DNA of 64,000 nt, from NCBI GenBank assembly GCA_963770865.1, contig CAVYRD010000018.1, positions 71,698 to 135,697 of the forward strand, in the 5' to 3' direction. This document shows, one piece after another, positions 53,280-61,538 of this stretch. Numbering within the stretch: the stretch's first letter is position 1; each line of letters begins with the position of its first letter. The notes under the pieces are model-generated. The model saw nothing but the letters and a program-made list of their open reading frames with translations. It ran no database searches and was not told the DNA's origin. The position numbers were made by a program, and so were the translations under genes. The DNA is from Miltoncostaea sp963770865. Its GTDB lineage: Bacteria; Actinomycetota; Thermoleophilia; Miltoncostaeales; Miltoncostaeaceae.

Positions 53280-54530
53280 GTGCAGGAAGCCATCGCCGCA
53301 GGTCTGTTCGCCGTCGTCCTCGGCCTCGTGGTCTCGGAGCGGATCCATCGCACGAAGATCGCGCTCGCCGGAGCAGCCGTCGCCGCGCTCGCCGGGCTGA
53401 TCTCCCAGGAGGAGGCCATTGCGGCCATCGACTGGGGCGTTATCGGGCTGCTCGCCGGAATGATGGTCCTCGTCTGGGGCACCGAGCGCACCGGCATCTT
53501 CACCTACCTGGCGATCCGGGTCGGCCAGGCCTCGCACGGGCGCCCGGCCCGCCTCATGTTCGGCCTCACCGGCACGACGGCCTTCGCCTCGGCGTTCCTC
53601 GACAACGTCACGACGATCCTGCTGGTCGTGCCGATCACCTTCGTGATCGCCGACGCACTCGAGCTCGACCTGATCCCGCTGATCGTCGCCGAGGTGATCG
53701 CGAGCAACCTCGGCGGCGCCGCGACCCTGATCGGCGACCCGCCCAACATCATCATCGCCAGCCAGAGCGGTCTCGGCTTCATCGACTTCCTGGTCCACGT
53801 CGGGCCGCCCGCCCTCGTGTCCTACCTGATCGTCACCGCCGGTCTCTACCTGGTCTACCGGCGTGCGCTCACACCATCGCCCGGGCGGATCGAGGAGCTG
53901 GGCTTCCTCGAGGCCTCGGCCAGCCTCGGCCCGCGGCGCGAGGTGGCGATCGTGCTCGGTTGCCTCGGCGCCACGATCGTCGGCTTCTTCATCCACGGCG
54001 CGCTCGGGCTCGAGCCGGCGACGATCGCGCTCTCGGGTGCCGCCCTCTATCTGCTCATCAGCGGGGTCGAGGTCGAGCAGCCGCTCGTCGCGATCGAGTG
54101 GACGACGCTCTTCTTCTTCATCGGCCTGTTCGTCGTCGTGGGAGCCCTCGAGGTCAACGGGGTGCTCGAGCGAATCACCGACTGGCTCGCCGACGCAACG
54201 GGGGGCTCGGCCACCACCCAGGCGCTCGGCATCCTCTGGGGCTCGGCGATCGCGAGCGGGATCGTCGACAACATCCCCTTCACGGCCGCGATGGCTCCTG
54301 TCGTGGATCAGCTCGGCGGCGGCGACGCCAACTGGTGGGCCCTGTCGATCGGGGCCTGTTACGGGGGCAACTTCACCCTCGTCGCCGCGAGCGCGAACCT
54401 CGTCGCCGTGGGCGCGCTCCGAAAGGCGGGCCGCGAGATGTCGTTCATGCGCTTCCTTGCCGTCGGCGTTCCGGCCACACTGGCCTCGATGGCCGTGGCG
54501 ACCCTGTGGATACTCCTGGTGGAGGTGTAG
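53280..54530 (+). CDS. ArsB/NhaD-type (SLC13/CitM superfamily) anion or cation permease
   Basis: From GTG 53280 the 416-residue protein has about eleven membrane segments. Family marks are VIGLLAGMMVLVWGTERTGI, AFASAFLDNVTTILLVVPIT and VIASNLGGAATLIGDPPNI (the ion-transport loop), IEWTTLFFFIGLFVVVGALE, SAIASGIVDNIPFTAAMAPV and YGGNFTLVAASANLVAVGAL. These pseudo-repeats (DNVTT, DNIPF; GDPPNI) are typical of ArsB/NhaD carriers. The transported ion is not shown. The frame extends to 53184, but the GTG is the better start. A CBS protein follows. Confidence 0.85.
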   Translation: MQEAIAAGLFAVVLGLVVSERIHRTKIALAGAAVAALAGLISQEEAIAAIDWGVIGLLAGMMVLVWGTERTGIFTYLAIRVGQASHGRPARLMFGLTGTTAFASAFLDNVTTILLVVPITFVIADALELDLIPLIVAEVIASNLGGAATLIGDPPNIIIASQSGLGFIDFLVHVGPPALVSYLIVTAGLYLVYRRALTPSPGRIEELGFLEASASLGPRREVAIVLGCLGATIVGFFIHGALGLEPATIALSGAALYLLISGVEVEQPLVAIEWTTLFFFIGLFVVVGALEVNGVLERITDWLADATGGSATTQALGILWGSAIASGIVDNIPFTAAMAPVVDQLGGGDANWWALSIGACYGGNFTLVAASANLVAVGALRKAGREMSFMRFLAVGVPATLASMAVATLWILLVEV

Positions 54531-54532
54531 CG

Positions 54533-55027
54533 GTGGGCGATGCCCTGGAGCGACTACAGCCCAGGCCCCTGGCCGAGCTCGTGCAGCGGGTCGAGCCCCT
54601 GGGAGAGAACGACGACCTCGCCCATGCGGCCAACCGGATCGCGGAGGCCGGCGGCGGCCTGCCGGTGGTCGGCGCGGACGGGCGCCTCGTGGGCTATCTC
54701 GCCGAGCGCGACCTGCTCGAGGCCCTCTTTCCCGCCTACCTGCAGCAGTTCCGCAACACCGAGTTCCTCACCCGCGACTTCCCCTCGCTCGTGCGCAGAG
54801 CGCGCGATGCGGCGAAGACGACGGTCGCCGATCACATGAGCCGGGACCCGGTCGCCATCGACCTCGACGACTCCGCATCGCACGCGGCCGAGCTCTTCCT
54901 GCATCACGGCATCCGCAGCCTTCCGGTCGTGACGGGCGACGGGCGGGTCAGCGGCGTCGTCCGCCTGGCGGACATGGTCCAGAGCCTGCTGCGGGCCTGT
55001 GGCGCCTTGCCACCCACGCAGCCTTAG
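54533..55027 (+). CDS. CBS-domain protein
   Basis: The GTG at 54533 is preceded by GGAGGTGT and lies three bases after the permease stop. In 164 residues it carries two CBS domains: LVQRVEPLGENDDLAHAANR, GGLPVVGADGRLVGYLAERD and ADHMSRDPVAIDLDDSASHA, HHGIRSLPVVTGDGRVSGVV. CBS pairs sense adenine nucleotides; beside a permease it may gate transport or signal energy state. Confidence 0.85.
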   Translation: MGDALERLQPRPLAELVQRVEPLGENDDLAHAANRIAEAGGGLPVVGADGRLVGYLAERDLLEALFPAYLQQFRNTEFLTRDFPSLVRRARDAAKTTVADHMSRDPVAIDLDDSASHAAELFLHHGIRSLPVVTGDGRVSGVVRLADMVQSLLRACGALPPTQP

Positions 55028-55351
55028 GCGACGAGTTGTCAGCCGCCTCCGCGCGCGCCGCGGCGCGGGGCCCGGCCAAGCCGCACGCTCCCCCGAGAAG
55101 GGCCTTGATCGGTCTCAGGTCGGCCAACAGGAAACCGCCATCGGCGAACGAGTGGGTCATGCCCATCGGGAATGGGTCCTCGCACAGGGCGAGCGTGGAG
55201 CAGCGCTCTCCTACTCACCGTTCAGGGGCGAAGTTGGCGTTCCGATGACACCGATCGCCGACCGCGGCATATGGCCGTACCCAGCCGGCCTGAGCGCCCC
55301 GCGGGCTTCCCCGTCGCGCGGCGACCGACGGGCCAGAGGGCGGCCGCCGGC
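55028..55351. other. No supported gene
   Basis: This stretch holds no frame with family features. A minus-strand frame beginning GMTHSFADGGFLLADLRPIK ends in low-complexity sequence overlapping the CBS gene; I do not accept it. Confidence 0.5.
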
Positions 55352-55745
55352 TCACCCGCGCAGGACCGGATCCAGGTTGGTCGACGTGACCGTCGCGGGC
55401 CGGAAGTCGTCGAAGACGAGCCCCTCCGCCAAGGTGGCCGCCAGCGCGTTGGCCCGCCGGACGCCGGCCTGCGCGATGCGCTGGTTCACGAGCAGCTGCG
55501 CGCCCGTGAGGTGCACGCCGCGGGTCGATCGGCGCCGGGGGGACGCCACGATCGTTACCGTCGGGGGCGGCTGAGGTCCGGCGGGGCCGGCTGAGGTGAT
55601 CGACACGCCGGCGGCGAGCCGCGTCGCGTCGATGGCGCCCGGCCTCAGATCGCCCCCGGTGAGCCCCGCGCGGAGCCGGTCGTCGAGGCCATTGGCACGC
55701 CGCACGGCGGACTGCGAGATCCGCTGGTTGATCACGAGTTGTGAG
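55352..55745 (-). pseudogene. 3' part of a gene with two repeats of an INQRI-type motif
   Basis: Two similar units of about 45 residues are visible: QLVINQRISQSAVRRANGL, then GLTGGDLRPGAIDATRLAAG, and QLLVNQRIAQAGVRRANALA, then GLVFDDFRPATVTSTNLDPV. The 5' part is missing: the frame upstream of 55745 becomes Arg-rich noise where a ppsA remnant begins. It is unclear what the family does. Confidence 0.5.
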
Positions 55746-55746
55746 G

Positions 55747-55932
55747 CCGTCGATCTGCGGTCAGGCGCCCTCGGTGCACCCCGAGTACGCCGACCTCCTC
55801 GTGCGCGCCGGGATCGACGCGATCTCGGTGAGCGTGGACGCCGTCGAGCGCGCGCGGCGGATGATCGCCTCGGCCGAGGCGCGGCTGATCCTCGAGGCGG
55901 CGCGCCGCTCGGGCCGAGACGCGCGCGGCTGA
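55747..55932 (+). pseudogene. ppsA: C-terminal fragment of phosphoenolpyruvate synthase
   Basis: Residues SICGQAPSVHPEYADLLVRA, GIDAISVSVDAVERARRMIA and EARLILEAARRSG match the end of PEP synthase, where ICGQAPSxHPEYA...GIDSISV carries the catalytic Cys region. No start or N-terminal 700 residues are present. It ends at TGA 55930-55932. Confidence 0.7.
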
Positions 55933-56588
55933 GAGCCCTCGGCCCCGAGAATGACGACCGGGCGGGGACCATGAGCGGCGCGGACGTAATGTTCCGCTGC
56001 GCGCTCGAGGGCCTGAGCGTCCGCCACCTGGGCGACCTCGGGCAGCCGGGACTGCGGCCCGATCAGGGGTAGGTTCATGCTCGACGATCGGCGGTTCCGC
56101 GGGTAGTGACCCGCGTGGCCTTGAAGGCCGGGGTCGCTGTCGCCCTCTCGCGGCGATGCCATTGATGTCGCCGTCCATGTCTCGCGGCCCTACGGGGCGA
56201 CTGGGACCCCGGCTCCTCGTGGGAACGATGTGGGAACAACGGCCACAAGACCGGGGTGGCCGAGCTTCCTCGGCGCGACGCGGAAGGCGGTCCCATGCCG
56301 GTGCTTTTCAACCCATCCCCACCCGCCGTTACCCGCATCAAATCCGCTCCGGAGCTAGAAATCCGTGTTTCAGTGGCGCCGCCAGCGCCGATGACCGGCC
56401 CCCGGTGAGTCGGAGCCGGAAGACCGGAGGGCGCCGATCGGGAACCGTCCTTGCGCTGCCGCACCAGCGAGCCCGGCAAGTCGCCAAGACGGTGTACCCA
56501 CCGGTGTACCCACGCGAGCGACATTCGCCGCATTGCTCGCACTCGCTGAGATGGCTATTTGCAGGAAATTCGCGCAACCGCCCACCCC
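55933..56588. other. No supported gene
   Basis: Apart from the paired arm-type sites near 56492, I see no reading frame with family features. A short GTGGGAACGATGTGGGAACAAC repeat at about 56220-56240 is present. Confidence 0.5.
56492..56513 (+). promoter_or_regulatory. Paired GTGTACCCAC arm-type sites, right end
   Basis: GTGTACCCAC occurs at 56492 and 56504, 12 bases apart, matching the pair near the left end in sequence, spacing and orientation. It lies 76 bases left of the right att repeat, inside the element. Confidence 0.6.
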
Positions 56589-56619
56589 CGGACGGAACGG
56601 CGTAGGAGTCGAACCTACC
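56589..56619 (+). repeat. Right attachment site
   Basis: This 31-base copy is identical to 42104-42134. Positions 56593-56619 are the 3' end of the tRNA-Sec gene, so integration here rebuilt a complete gene. Confidence 0.9.
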
Positions 56620-56684
56620 GGGCGGGGTCGACCCCGCCCCGCTCGTTTTGAAGACGAGTCGGGCCACCGGGCCCCGGCCGCTCC
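56593..56684 (-). tRNA. selC: tRNA-Sec (anticodon UCA)
   Basis: The 92-base sequence has an eight-base acceptor stem (GGAGCGGC with GCCGTTCC, one G-U pair) and a G discriminator. The anticodon stem-loop is CTCGT CTTCAAA ACGAG with anticodon TCA. The long variable arm is GGGCGGGG TCGA CCCCGCCC, and the T-arm is GTAGG TTCGACT CCTAC. The eight-base acceptor and long variable arm mark selenocysteine tRNA rather than Ser tRNA. The 3' CCA is not encoded. The gene is complete and serves as the integration target. With selD at 35560-36603 it implies UGA decoding as selenocysteine. Confidence 0.93.
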
Positions 56685-56785
56685 ACGCCGCAGAACGTAC
56701 CGCGGCCCGGCCCGGGGCGCCCGTGTGAGAGGCTCCGCGGACAGGCGCGGAGGAACCGCGCCGCCGAGAGCGAACAGGCCACGGT

Positions 56786-56962
56786 ATGAAGGTCCTCTTC
56801 ATCATCATCGGCATCGTCGTGATCTTCGGGCTCCTCATCTCGAGCGGCGGTGTCGCCGGCGGGGTCTGCGTCAAGGGCGTGGGTTGTGTGCGCTCGGAGG
56901 CGGGCGGCGTGAAGGTCGACCAGAACGACGGCCCCGTGACGATCCAAGCGGGCGCGCCGTAG
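56786..56962 (+). CDS. Small single-helix membrane protein
   Basis: A 58-codon frame from ATG 56786 to TAG 56960-56962: KVLFIIIGIVVIFGLLI is an N-terminal helix, followed by GGVAGGVCVKGVGCVRSEAG with two Cys and a short polar tail. The next gene starts five bases after its stop, so they are probably co-transcribed. Family unknown. Confidence 0.55.
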   Translation: MKVLFIIIGIVVIFGLLISSGGVAGGVCVKGVGCVRSEAGGVKVDQNDGPVTIQAGAP

Positions 56963-56966
56963 TCGT

Positions 56967-57497
56967 GTGAGCACGATCCCCTTCGGGCCCGACTACAAGG
57001 ACCCCCCGTGGCGGTGGGGGTCCTATGCCATGGGCATCGTGGGGCTTTGCCTCCTCGTCTGGGTGATGACGCTGTTCTCCCTGCTCCCGCTGGGCTGGGG
57101 ACGGCTCATCATCCTCACGGTGATCGCCCTCCTCCTGAGCGCCCGGGCCGGCCGCCGGTGGACGCTGGGGCGCGAGCCCGAGCGCTCGTTCGCGCGCAAG
57201 GTCCAACCGACGGTGGCGATCGACGGCAAGCCCGGCGCGACCTACGTGCTCATGGAGCCGGCCAAGGCGACGAAGTCCGCGAAGGTCAAGCCGCGCGACT
57301 TCGGACCCGTCATGTGGGCCCTCTACAGCGTCGTGGTGCGGGCCCCGATCGCCCTCGGCGACTACCTGCTGACGGTGATCTGGCGGGTCGTGGCCGGGCG
57401 CTGGGAGGCGACCGGCATCGGCGGCGCGCGCGACGTCGACAACGAGGACTTCGACTTCGCCAGCGAGCTCCCGCCGCCCGACAGGCAGACCTTCTGA
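56967..57497 (+). CDS. Membrane protein of unknown function
   Basis: From GTG 56967, the 176-residue protein has two strong helices (MGIVGLCLLVWVMTLFSLLP and RLIILTVIALLLSARAG), then polar sequence with ERSFARKVQPTVAIDGK and a later hydrophobic segment LYSVVVRAPIALGDYLLTVI, ending acidic (NEDFDFASELPPPD). No family recognised. It follows the 58-residue protein in a likely operon. Confidence 0.6.
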   Translation: MSTIPFGPDYKDPPWRWGSYAMGIVGLCLLVWVMTLFSLLPLGWGRLIILTVIALLLSARAGRRWTLGREPERSFARKVQPTVAIDGKPGATYVLMEPAKATKSAKVKPRDFGPVMWALYSVVVRAPIALGDYLLTVIWRVVAGRWEATGIGGARDVDNEDFDFASELPPPDRQTF

Positions 57498-57602
57498 GCG
57501 ATACGCCAGGATCGCCGAGGCCGGGTGGCCGAACCTGCGCGTGCTTGCGCGGGAAGGGTGGGATGTGACAAGTAGCGGTTTCGTACCTTCCGGACGACGG
57601 CG

Positions 57603-59330
57603 GTGACACGGGCGATGGCGAGGGGCGCGGCATCGGGCGGCGACGCGCCCATCGTCATGGAGCTGGACGGCGAGCTGCGCCACGTCTCGGCCAGCGCGGC
57701 CGCGCTGGCCATGGTGGGCCTGCCGGCCGAGGCCCTCATGGGACGCACCTCGGGCGAGGCCGGCCTGCCGGCCCAGGTGGTCGATCCGCTCGAGCGCGAG
57801 CTGCGCGCCGCCGTGAGCACCGGCCAGGAGCGCCAGCTCGAGCTGGAGATGCCCACCAGCGAAGGACTCCGCTGGCTGCACCTGCGCCTCGTGCCCGGGG
57901 GCGCGGACCAGGGCGACGACACCGGGCGCGTCACCCTGATCGCCACCGACATCACCGCCCGCAAGCATGCCGAGCTGCGCCTCAGCGCCGGCGGCGCGGC
58001 CTTCCGCGCCCTGGTGGAGGACTCCCCCGACCCGATCGCGCTGATCGACTCCGAGCTGCGCGTGTCGTTCGTCAACGACGCCCTTGTGCGCGCCACCGGT
58101 CGGGACCCCTCCGGGATCCTCGGGCGCACGATCTCCGAGGCCGGCCTGTTCGCCGACATCGCCCCGCGCTGGGAGGAGGCGGTGCGCACCGTGCTGGCCA
58201 CGGGCGAGCGCCTGGCGATCGACTTCCGCTTCACCACGCCGGACGGCCCGCGCTGGTTCAGCGCCCGGCTGCTGCCCGAGATCGAGGACGATCGGCGCGG
58301 CCACGTGATCCTCGCCTGCACCGACGTCACCGACCGCGTCAACCGCGAGGCCGAGCAGGCCGCCCTGCGCCGGGTGGCGACCGTGGTCGCCCGCGAGGCC
58401 GACCTGGAGGAGATCGGCCGCGTGGTGGCCCAGGAGGCGGCCCTCCTGCTCAACGCCAGCGGGAGCGCGGTCTACCGCTTCGCGTCCGAGAGCGAGGCCA
58501 CCTGCATCGCCGCGCACCCACCCGCCGCGCCCGGCACGGCCGTGACCACCGCCGTCGCGCTGACGCCGGCATCGGCGACCGGGATGACGGCCCGCACCGG
58601 GGAGGCGACCCGGGTCGAGGATTACCGGAGGGTGAACGACCCGTCCGTGCGCGAGGTGCTGGACGCGGGCCTGCGCAGCGGCATCGCGTCCCCCCTGTGG
58701 ACCCGCGGGAAGCTGTGGGGTGCGCTGACGGCCGGGTCCTCGCGCCCGTCGGCCTTCGGGCCGGCCGAGGAGCGGCGCCTGGCGGCGTTCGCCGAGCTGG
58801 CCGCGATCGCGGTGGCCAACGCCGAGACGCGGGCCGAGCTCGACCGCCTGGCCGACACCGACCCGCTCACGGGCCTCGCCAACCGCCGGGCGCTGACGGC
58901 GCGCCTGAACGGCGAGGTGGAGCGCGCGCGCCGCTACGGCCACCCGCTGTCGCTGGCGATCCTCGACCTCGACGACTTCAAGATGGTCAACGACACCCTC
59001 GGCCACCAGACCGGCGACGCGGTGCTGGTCGAGGTGGGCCGGCGCCTGGCGGGGACCTGCCGGGCGGGCGAGCTGGTTGCCCGCATGGGCGGGGAGGAGT
59101 TCGCCTGGATCCTCCCGATGGTGGACGCCGCCGGCAGCGCCGTGGCGGTCGAGCGGGCGCGGGCGTCGATCGCCCGGATCAACGTCGAGGGCGCCCGTGG
59201 CATCACCTGCTCGGCGGGCATCTGCGACCTGTCGGTGGCCGCGGACGTGGACGAGCTGCTGCGCCGCGCCGACCGGGCCCTGTACGTGGCCAAGGGCGCC
59301 GGCCGCGACCGGGTGGAGATCGCGGTCTAG
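57603..59330 (+). CDS. Diguanylate cyclase: PAS - PAS - GAF - GGDEF
   Basis: The 575-residue protein has no membrane helix. Two PAS regions (VMELDGELRHVSASAAALAM and ALVEDSPDPIALIDSELRVS) precede a GAF domain (QAALRRVATVVAREADLEEI) and the GGDEF domain: TDPLTGLANRRALTARLNGE, LAILDLDDFKMVNDTLGH and MGGEEFAWILPMVDA near residue 495. The catalytic GGEEF is intact. Starts at GTG 57603 or ATG 57615. Its GAF-GGDEF part is related to that of the CHASE cyclase at 19985-22651, so the two probably arose by duplication. Confidence 0.9.
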   Translation: MTRAMARGAASGGDAPIVMELDGELRHVSASAAALAMVGLPAEALMGRTSGEAGLPAQVVDPLERELRAAVSTGQERQLELEMPTSEGLRWLHLRLVPGGADQGDDTGRVTLIATDITARKHAELRLSAGGAAFRALVEDSPDPIALIDSELRVSFVNDALVRATGRDPSGILGRTISEAGLFADIAPRWEEAVRTVLATGERLAIDFRFTTPDGPRWFSARLLPEIEDDRRGHVILACTDVTDRVNREAEQAALRRVATVVAREADLEEIGRVVAQEAALLLNASGSAVYRFASESEATCIAAHPPAAPGTAVTTAVALTPASATGMTARTGEATRVEDYRRVNDPSVREVLDAGLRSGIASPLWTRGKLWGALTAGSSRPSAFGPAEERRLAAFAELAAIAVANAETRAELDRLADTDPLTGLANRRALTARLNGEVERARRYGHPLSLAILDLDDFKMVNDTLGHQTGDAVLVEVGRRLAGTCRAGELVARMGGEEFAWILPMVDAAGSAVAVERARASIARINVEGARGITCSAGICDLSVAADVDELLRRADRALYVAKGAGRDRVEIAV

Positions 59331-59399
59331 AGGATTTCGAGGGCGGGCGCCGACGGGCCGCGTTGTCCGGCCGCGCGGGGCTCGGGTACCCTCCGCGGG

Positions 59400-61079
59400 A
59401 TGGCGACCCGACGCCCCCCCGCGCACCCGCGCACCGCGGAGCGCGACGAGCTTCCGCGGCTTCGCGACGACCGGCGCCCGCCGCGCCCGCCGGCGCGGAC
59501 CCGCGGCCCCTGGCCGAAACGCATCGGGATCGCCCTGGGCGCGCTGGTCTTCGGCTTCCTGAGCGGCTTCGCGCTCCGCGGCTCGGGGCCCCAGATCTCC
59601 ACCACGGCCCCGCCCCCCGACGCCCACCTCGGGGCCGCCGCGACCGACGACCTGCAGTTCCGCATCGCGTCGGACCTTCCCAGCCTGATGAGCACGGCCT
59701 CGCTCGACTACGACGGCGCCGACGTGCTGGACCAGGCCTACGTGGGCGACGGCGAGCTGGTCTACCGGCCCCGCGACCTCAGCCAGGGCACGCACACGCT
59801 GAGCTTCTCGATGCACCAGCCGTTCGTTCCGTGGCCGATCCGCCGCTCGTGGACGTTCACGGTGGACACCCTGAAGCCGATCATCACGATCACCGGCCCC
59901 GACCGGCCGGCTGTGCGCGGGGCGCCGATCACGCTGACCGGCCGGGTCAACGAGGCGTCGACGCTGACGGTCAACGACGCGCCCGTCAACGTGGCGCAGG
60001 ACGGCACCTTCTCCATCACCTTCCCCCGCCCGCCGGCCGGCGCCGTGACCGTGCGCGCCGTGGACCGCGCGGGCAACTCGCGCGGCGTGCGCACCGGCAT
60101 CCCGGTGGCCCCGCGCATCCCGGCCGCGCCGACGCGGGCCGTCCACATGACGGCGATCTCATGGGCCACGCCCTCGCTGCGCGAGCCCGTGCTGGCGATG
60201 CTGCGCAGCGGCGCGATCAACACCATCGAGCTCGACCTGAAGGACGAGTCGGGCATCGTGGGCTACGACTCCAAGGTGCCGCTGGCCGAGGAGATCGGCG
60301 CGGTGCAGCCGAGCTACCACCTCGAGGAGGCCGTCCGCACCATCCACGATCTGGGCGGCCGGGTGGTGGGCCGCATCGTCGCCTTCCGCGACCCGGTGCT
60401 CGCCAGGTGGTCGTGGGACCACGGCGCGCGCGAGCAGGTGATCCAGGCGCCCGACCGCACCCCGTACCAGGGCTACGGCGGCTTCACCAACTTCGCCAAT
60501 CCGGTGGTGCGCGGCTACAACATCGACATCGCCCACGAGGCGGCGGCGGCCGGCGTGGACGACATCCTCTACGACTACGTGCGCCGGCCCGACGGCCCTC
60601 TCGACACGATGGTCTTCCCCGGCATGAAGGGCGGCGCGCAGCAGCAGATCGTGTCGTTCCTCGGCGACGCCCGGGCCAGCCTCGACGACACCGGCGCGTT
60701 CCTGGGAGCGTCGCTGTTCGGCATCGCCGCCTTCCGCCCCGAGGACGTGGCCCAGGACGTGCCGCGCATCGCGCGCAACGTCAACTACGTCGCGCCGCTC
60801 ATCTACCCGTCCCACTGGGCCTCGGGCGCCTTCGACCTCCCCGACCCCGAGTCCGCCCCGGGCCCGGTGGTCAAGGAGTCGCTCAAGCTCTTCAACGAGG
60901 AGGTCAAGGGCAGCGGCGCCCGGGTGGTGCCGTGGCTCCAGGACTTCTCGCTGCGCGTCCACTACGGCCCGCGCCAGGTGTGCGCCCAGGTCAACGCGGC
61001 CAAGGCCGAGGGAGTGGACGAGTGGATCATGTGGGACGCCAACGTGACCTACACGCGGGCGGCCTGCCTCAAGGGCTGA
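59400..61079 (+). CDS. Putative glycoside hydrolase (DUF4015-type), membrane-anchored
   Basis: The 559-residue protein has an Arg-rich N-terminus and one helix (IGIALGALVFGFLSGFAL). Two Ig-like regions follow (DTLKPIITITGPDRPAV, GAPITLTGRVNEASTLTVND). Residues 250-559 are the TIM-barrel DUF4015 domain: AINTIELDLKDESGIVGYDS, DLGGRVVGRIVAFRDPVLAR, GVDDILYDYVRRPDGPLDTM and ARNVNYVAPLIYPSHWASGA, ending in WIMWDANVTYT. The family is annotated as putative glycoside hydrolases and its substrate is unknown. Converges on the USP gene with a short overlap. Confidence 0.83.
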   Translation: MATRRPPAHPRTAERDELPRLRDDRRPPRPPARTRGPWPKRIGIALGALVFGFLSGFALRGSGPQISTTAPPPDAHLGAAATDDLQFRIASDLPSLMSTASLDYDGADVLDQAYVGDGELVYRPRDLSQGTHTLSFSMHQPFVPWPIRRSWTFTVDTLKPIITITGPDRPAVRGAPITLTGRVNEASTLTVNDAPVNVAQDGTFSITFPRPPAGAVTVRAVDRAGNSRGVRTGIPVAPRIPAAPTRAVHMTAISWATPSLREPVLAMLRSGAINTIELDLKDESGIVGYDSKVPLAEEIGAVQPSYHLEEAVRTIHDLGGRVVGRIVAFRDPVLARWSWDHGAREQVIQAPDRTPYQGYGGFTNFANPVVRGYNIDIAHEAAAAGVDDILYDYVRRPDGPLDTMVFPGMKGGAQQQIVSFLGDARASLDDTGAFLGASLFGIAAFRPEDVAQDVPRIARNVNYVAPLIYPSHWASGAFDLPDPESAPGPVVKESLKLFNEEVKGSGARVVPWLQDFSLRVHYGPRQVCAQVNAAKAEGVDEWIMWDANVTYTRAACLKG

Positions 61080-61536
61080 GCGCCGGGTCGATGCTGAGGA
61101 TCAGCCGGCAGGGCGTGTTGCGCATGACGTACGAGACCGTGTCCCCGAGGGGCCGCGGCCCGGTGCGCTGCCGCGACGAGGCAGCCATCACGATGGCGTT
61201 CGCGCCGACGCTCTGGGCCTCCTCGACGATGGCCTGCCCCGCGCTGCGGCCGCGGACGATGTAGGTGATCACCCGCGCGCCGAAGCGCTCGGCGACGGCC
61301 CGCATGCGCTCGAGCAGCTCCAGCGCCGCCTCCTCGGCCTCCGGCTGCGGCGCGTCCAGCGGCAGGTCCATGGGCAGCTCGAGCACCGTGATCGCCTCGA
61401 TGATCGCGTTGCGGCTGGCGGCGAGACGACCCGCGGTCGCCATCATCCACTCCGCCGTCCCCGCGGACACGGGCACGAGGATCGACGCGTAGGTCTCCTC
61501 CGACGCGACCTGCTCCGGACGGGCGGACGGCAGCAT
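61069..61536 (-). CDS. Universal stress protein
   Basis: The 155-residue protein from ATG 61536 has the USP fold (ASILVPVSAGTAEWMMATAG, ARVITYIVRGRSAGQAIVEE, ANAIVMAASSRQRTGPRPLG and VSYVMRNTPCRLILSI). It lies two bases after the KimA-like transporter gene, so it may regulate it. Its C-terminal end overlaps the convergent hydrolase gene by a few codons. Confidence 0.83.
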   Translation of the reverse strand: MLPSARPEQVASEETYASILVPVSAGTAEWMMATAGRLAASRNAIIEAITVLELPMDLPLDAPQPEAEEAALELLERMRAVAERFGARVITYIVRGRSAGQAIVEEAQSVGANAIVMAASSRQRTGPRPLGDTVSYVMRNTPCRLILSIDPALSP

Positions 61537-61538
61537 GC

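Larger units (their letters stand above)
42104..56619. mobile_element. 14.5 kb integrative (probably mobilizable) element in the tRNA-Sec gene
   Basis: The element is bounded by 31-base perfect direct repeats (42104-42134 and 56589-56619), whose right copy is the 3' end of tRNA-Sec. Next to the left end are a toxin-antitoxin pair, a tyrosine integrase and an excisionase-like gene, all read toward the end. A relaxase-helicase gene follows. The right half is a patchwork of truncated and intact cargo. No replication initiator, coupling protein or secretion genes are seen. The integrase places it among tRNA-targeting tyrosine-recombinase elements; insertion leaves the tRNA gene whole. Confidence 0.88.

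Noticed and set aside
54948..55166. 72-residue minus-strand frame
   Set aside because: It overlaps the CBS gene and ends in low-complexity Arg/Pro sequence.
56871..60146. 1091-residue minus-strand open frame
   Set aside because: It is antisense to the GGDEF protein and the DUF4015 gene, low in hydrophobic residues, with no family features.
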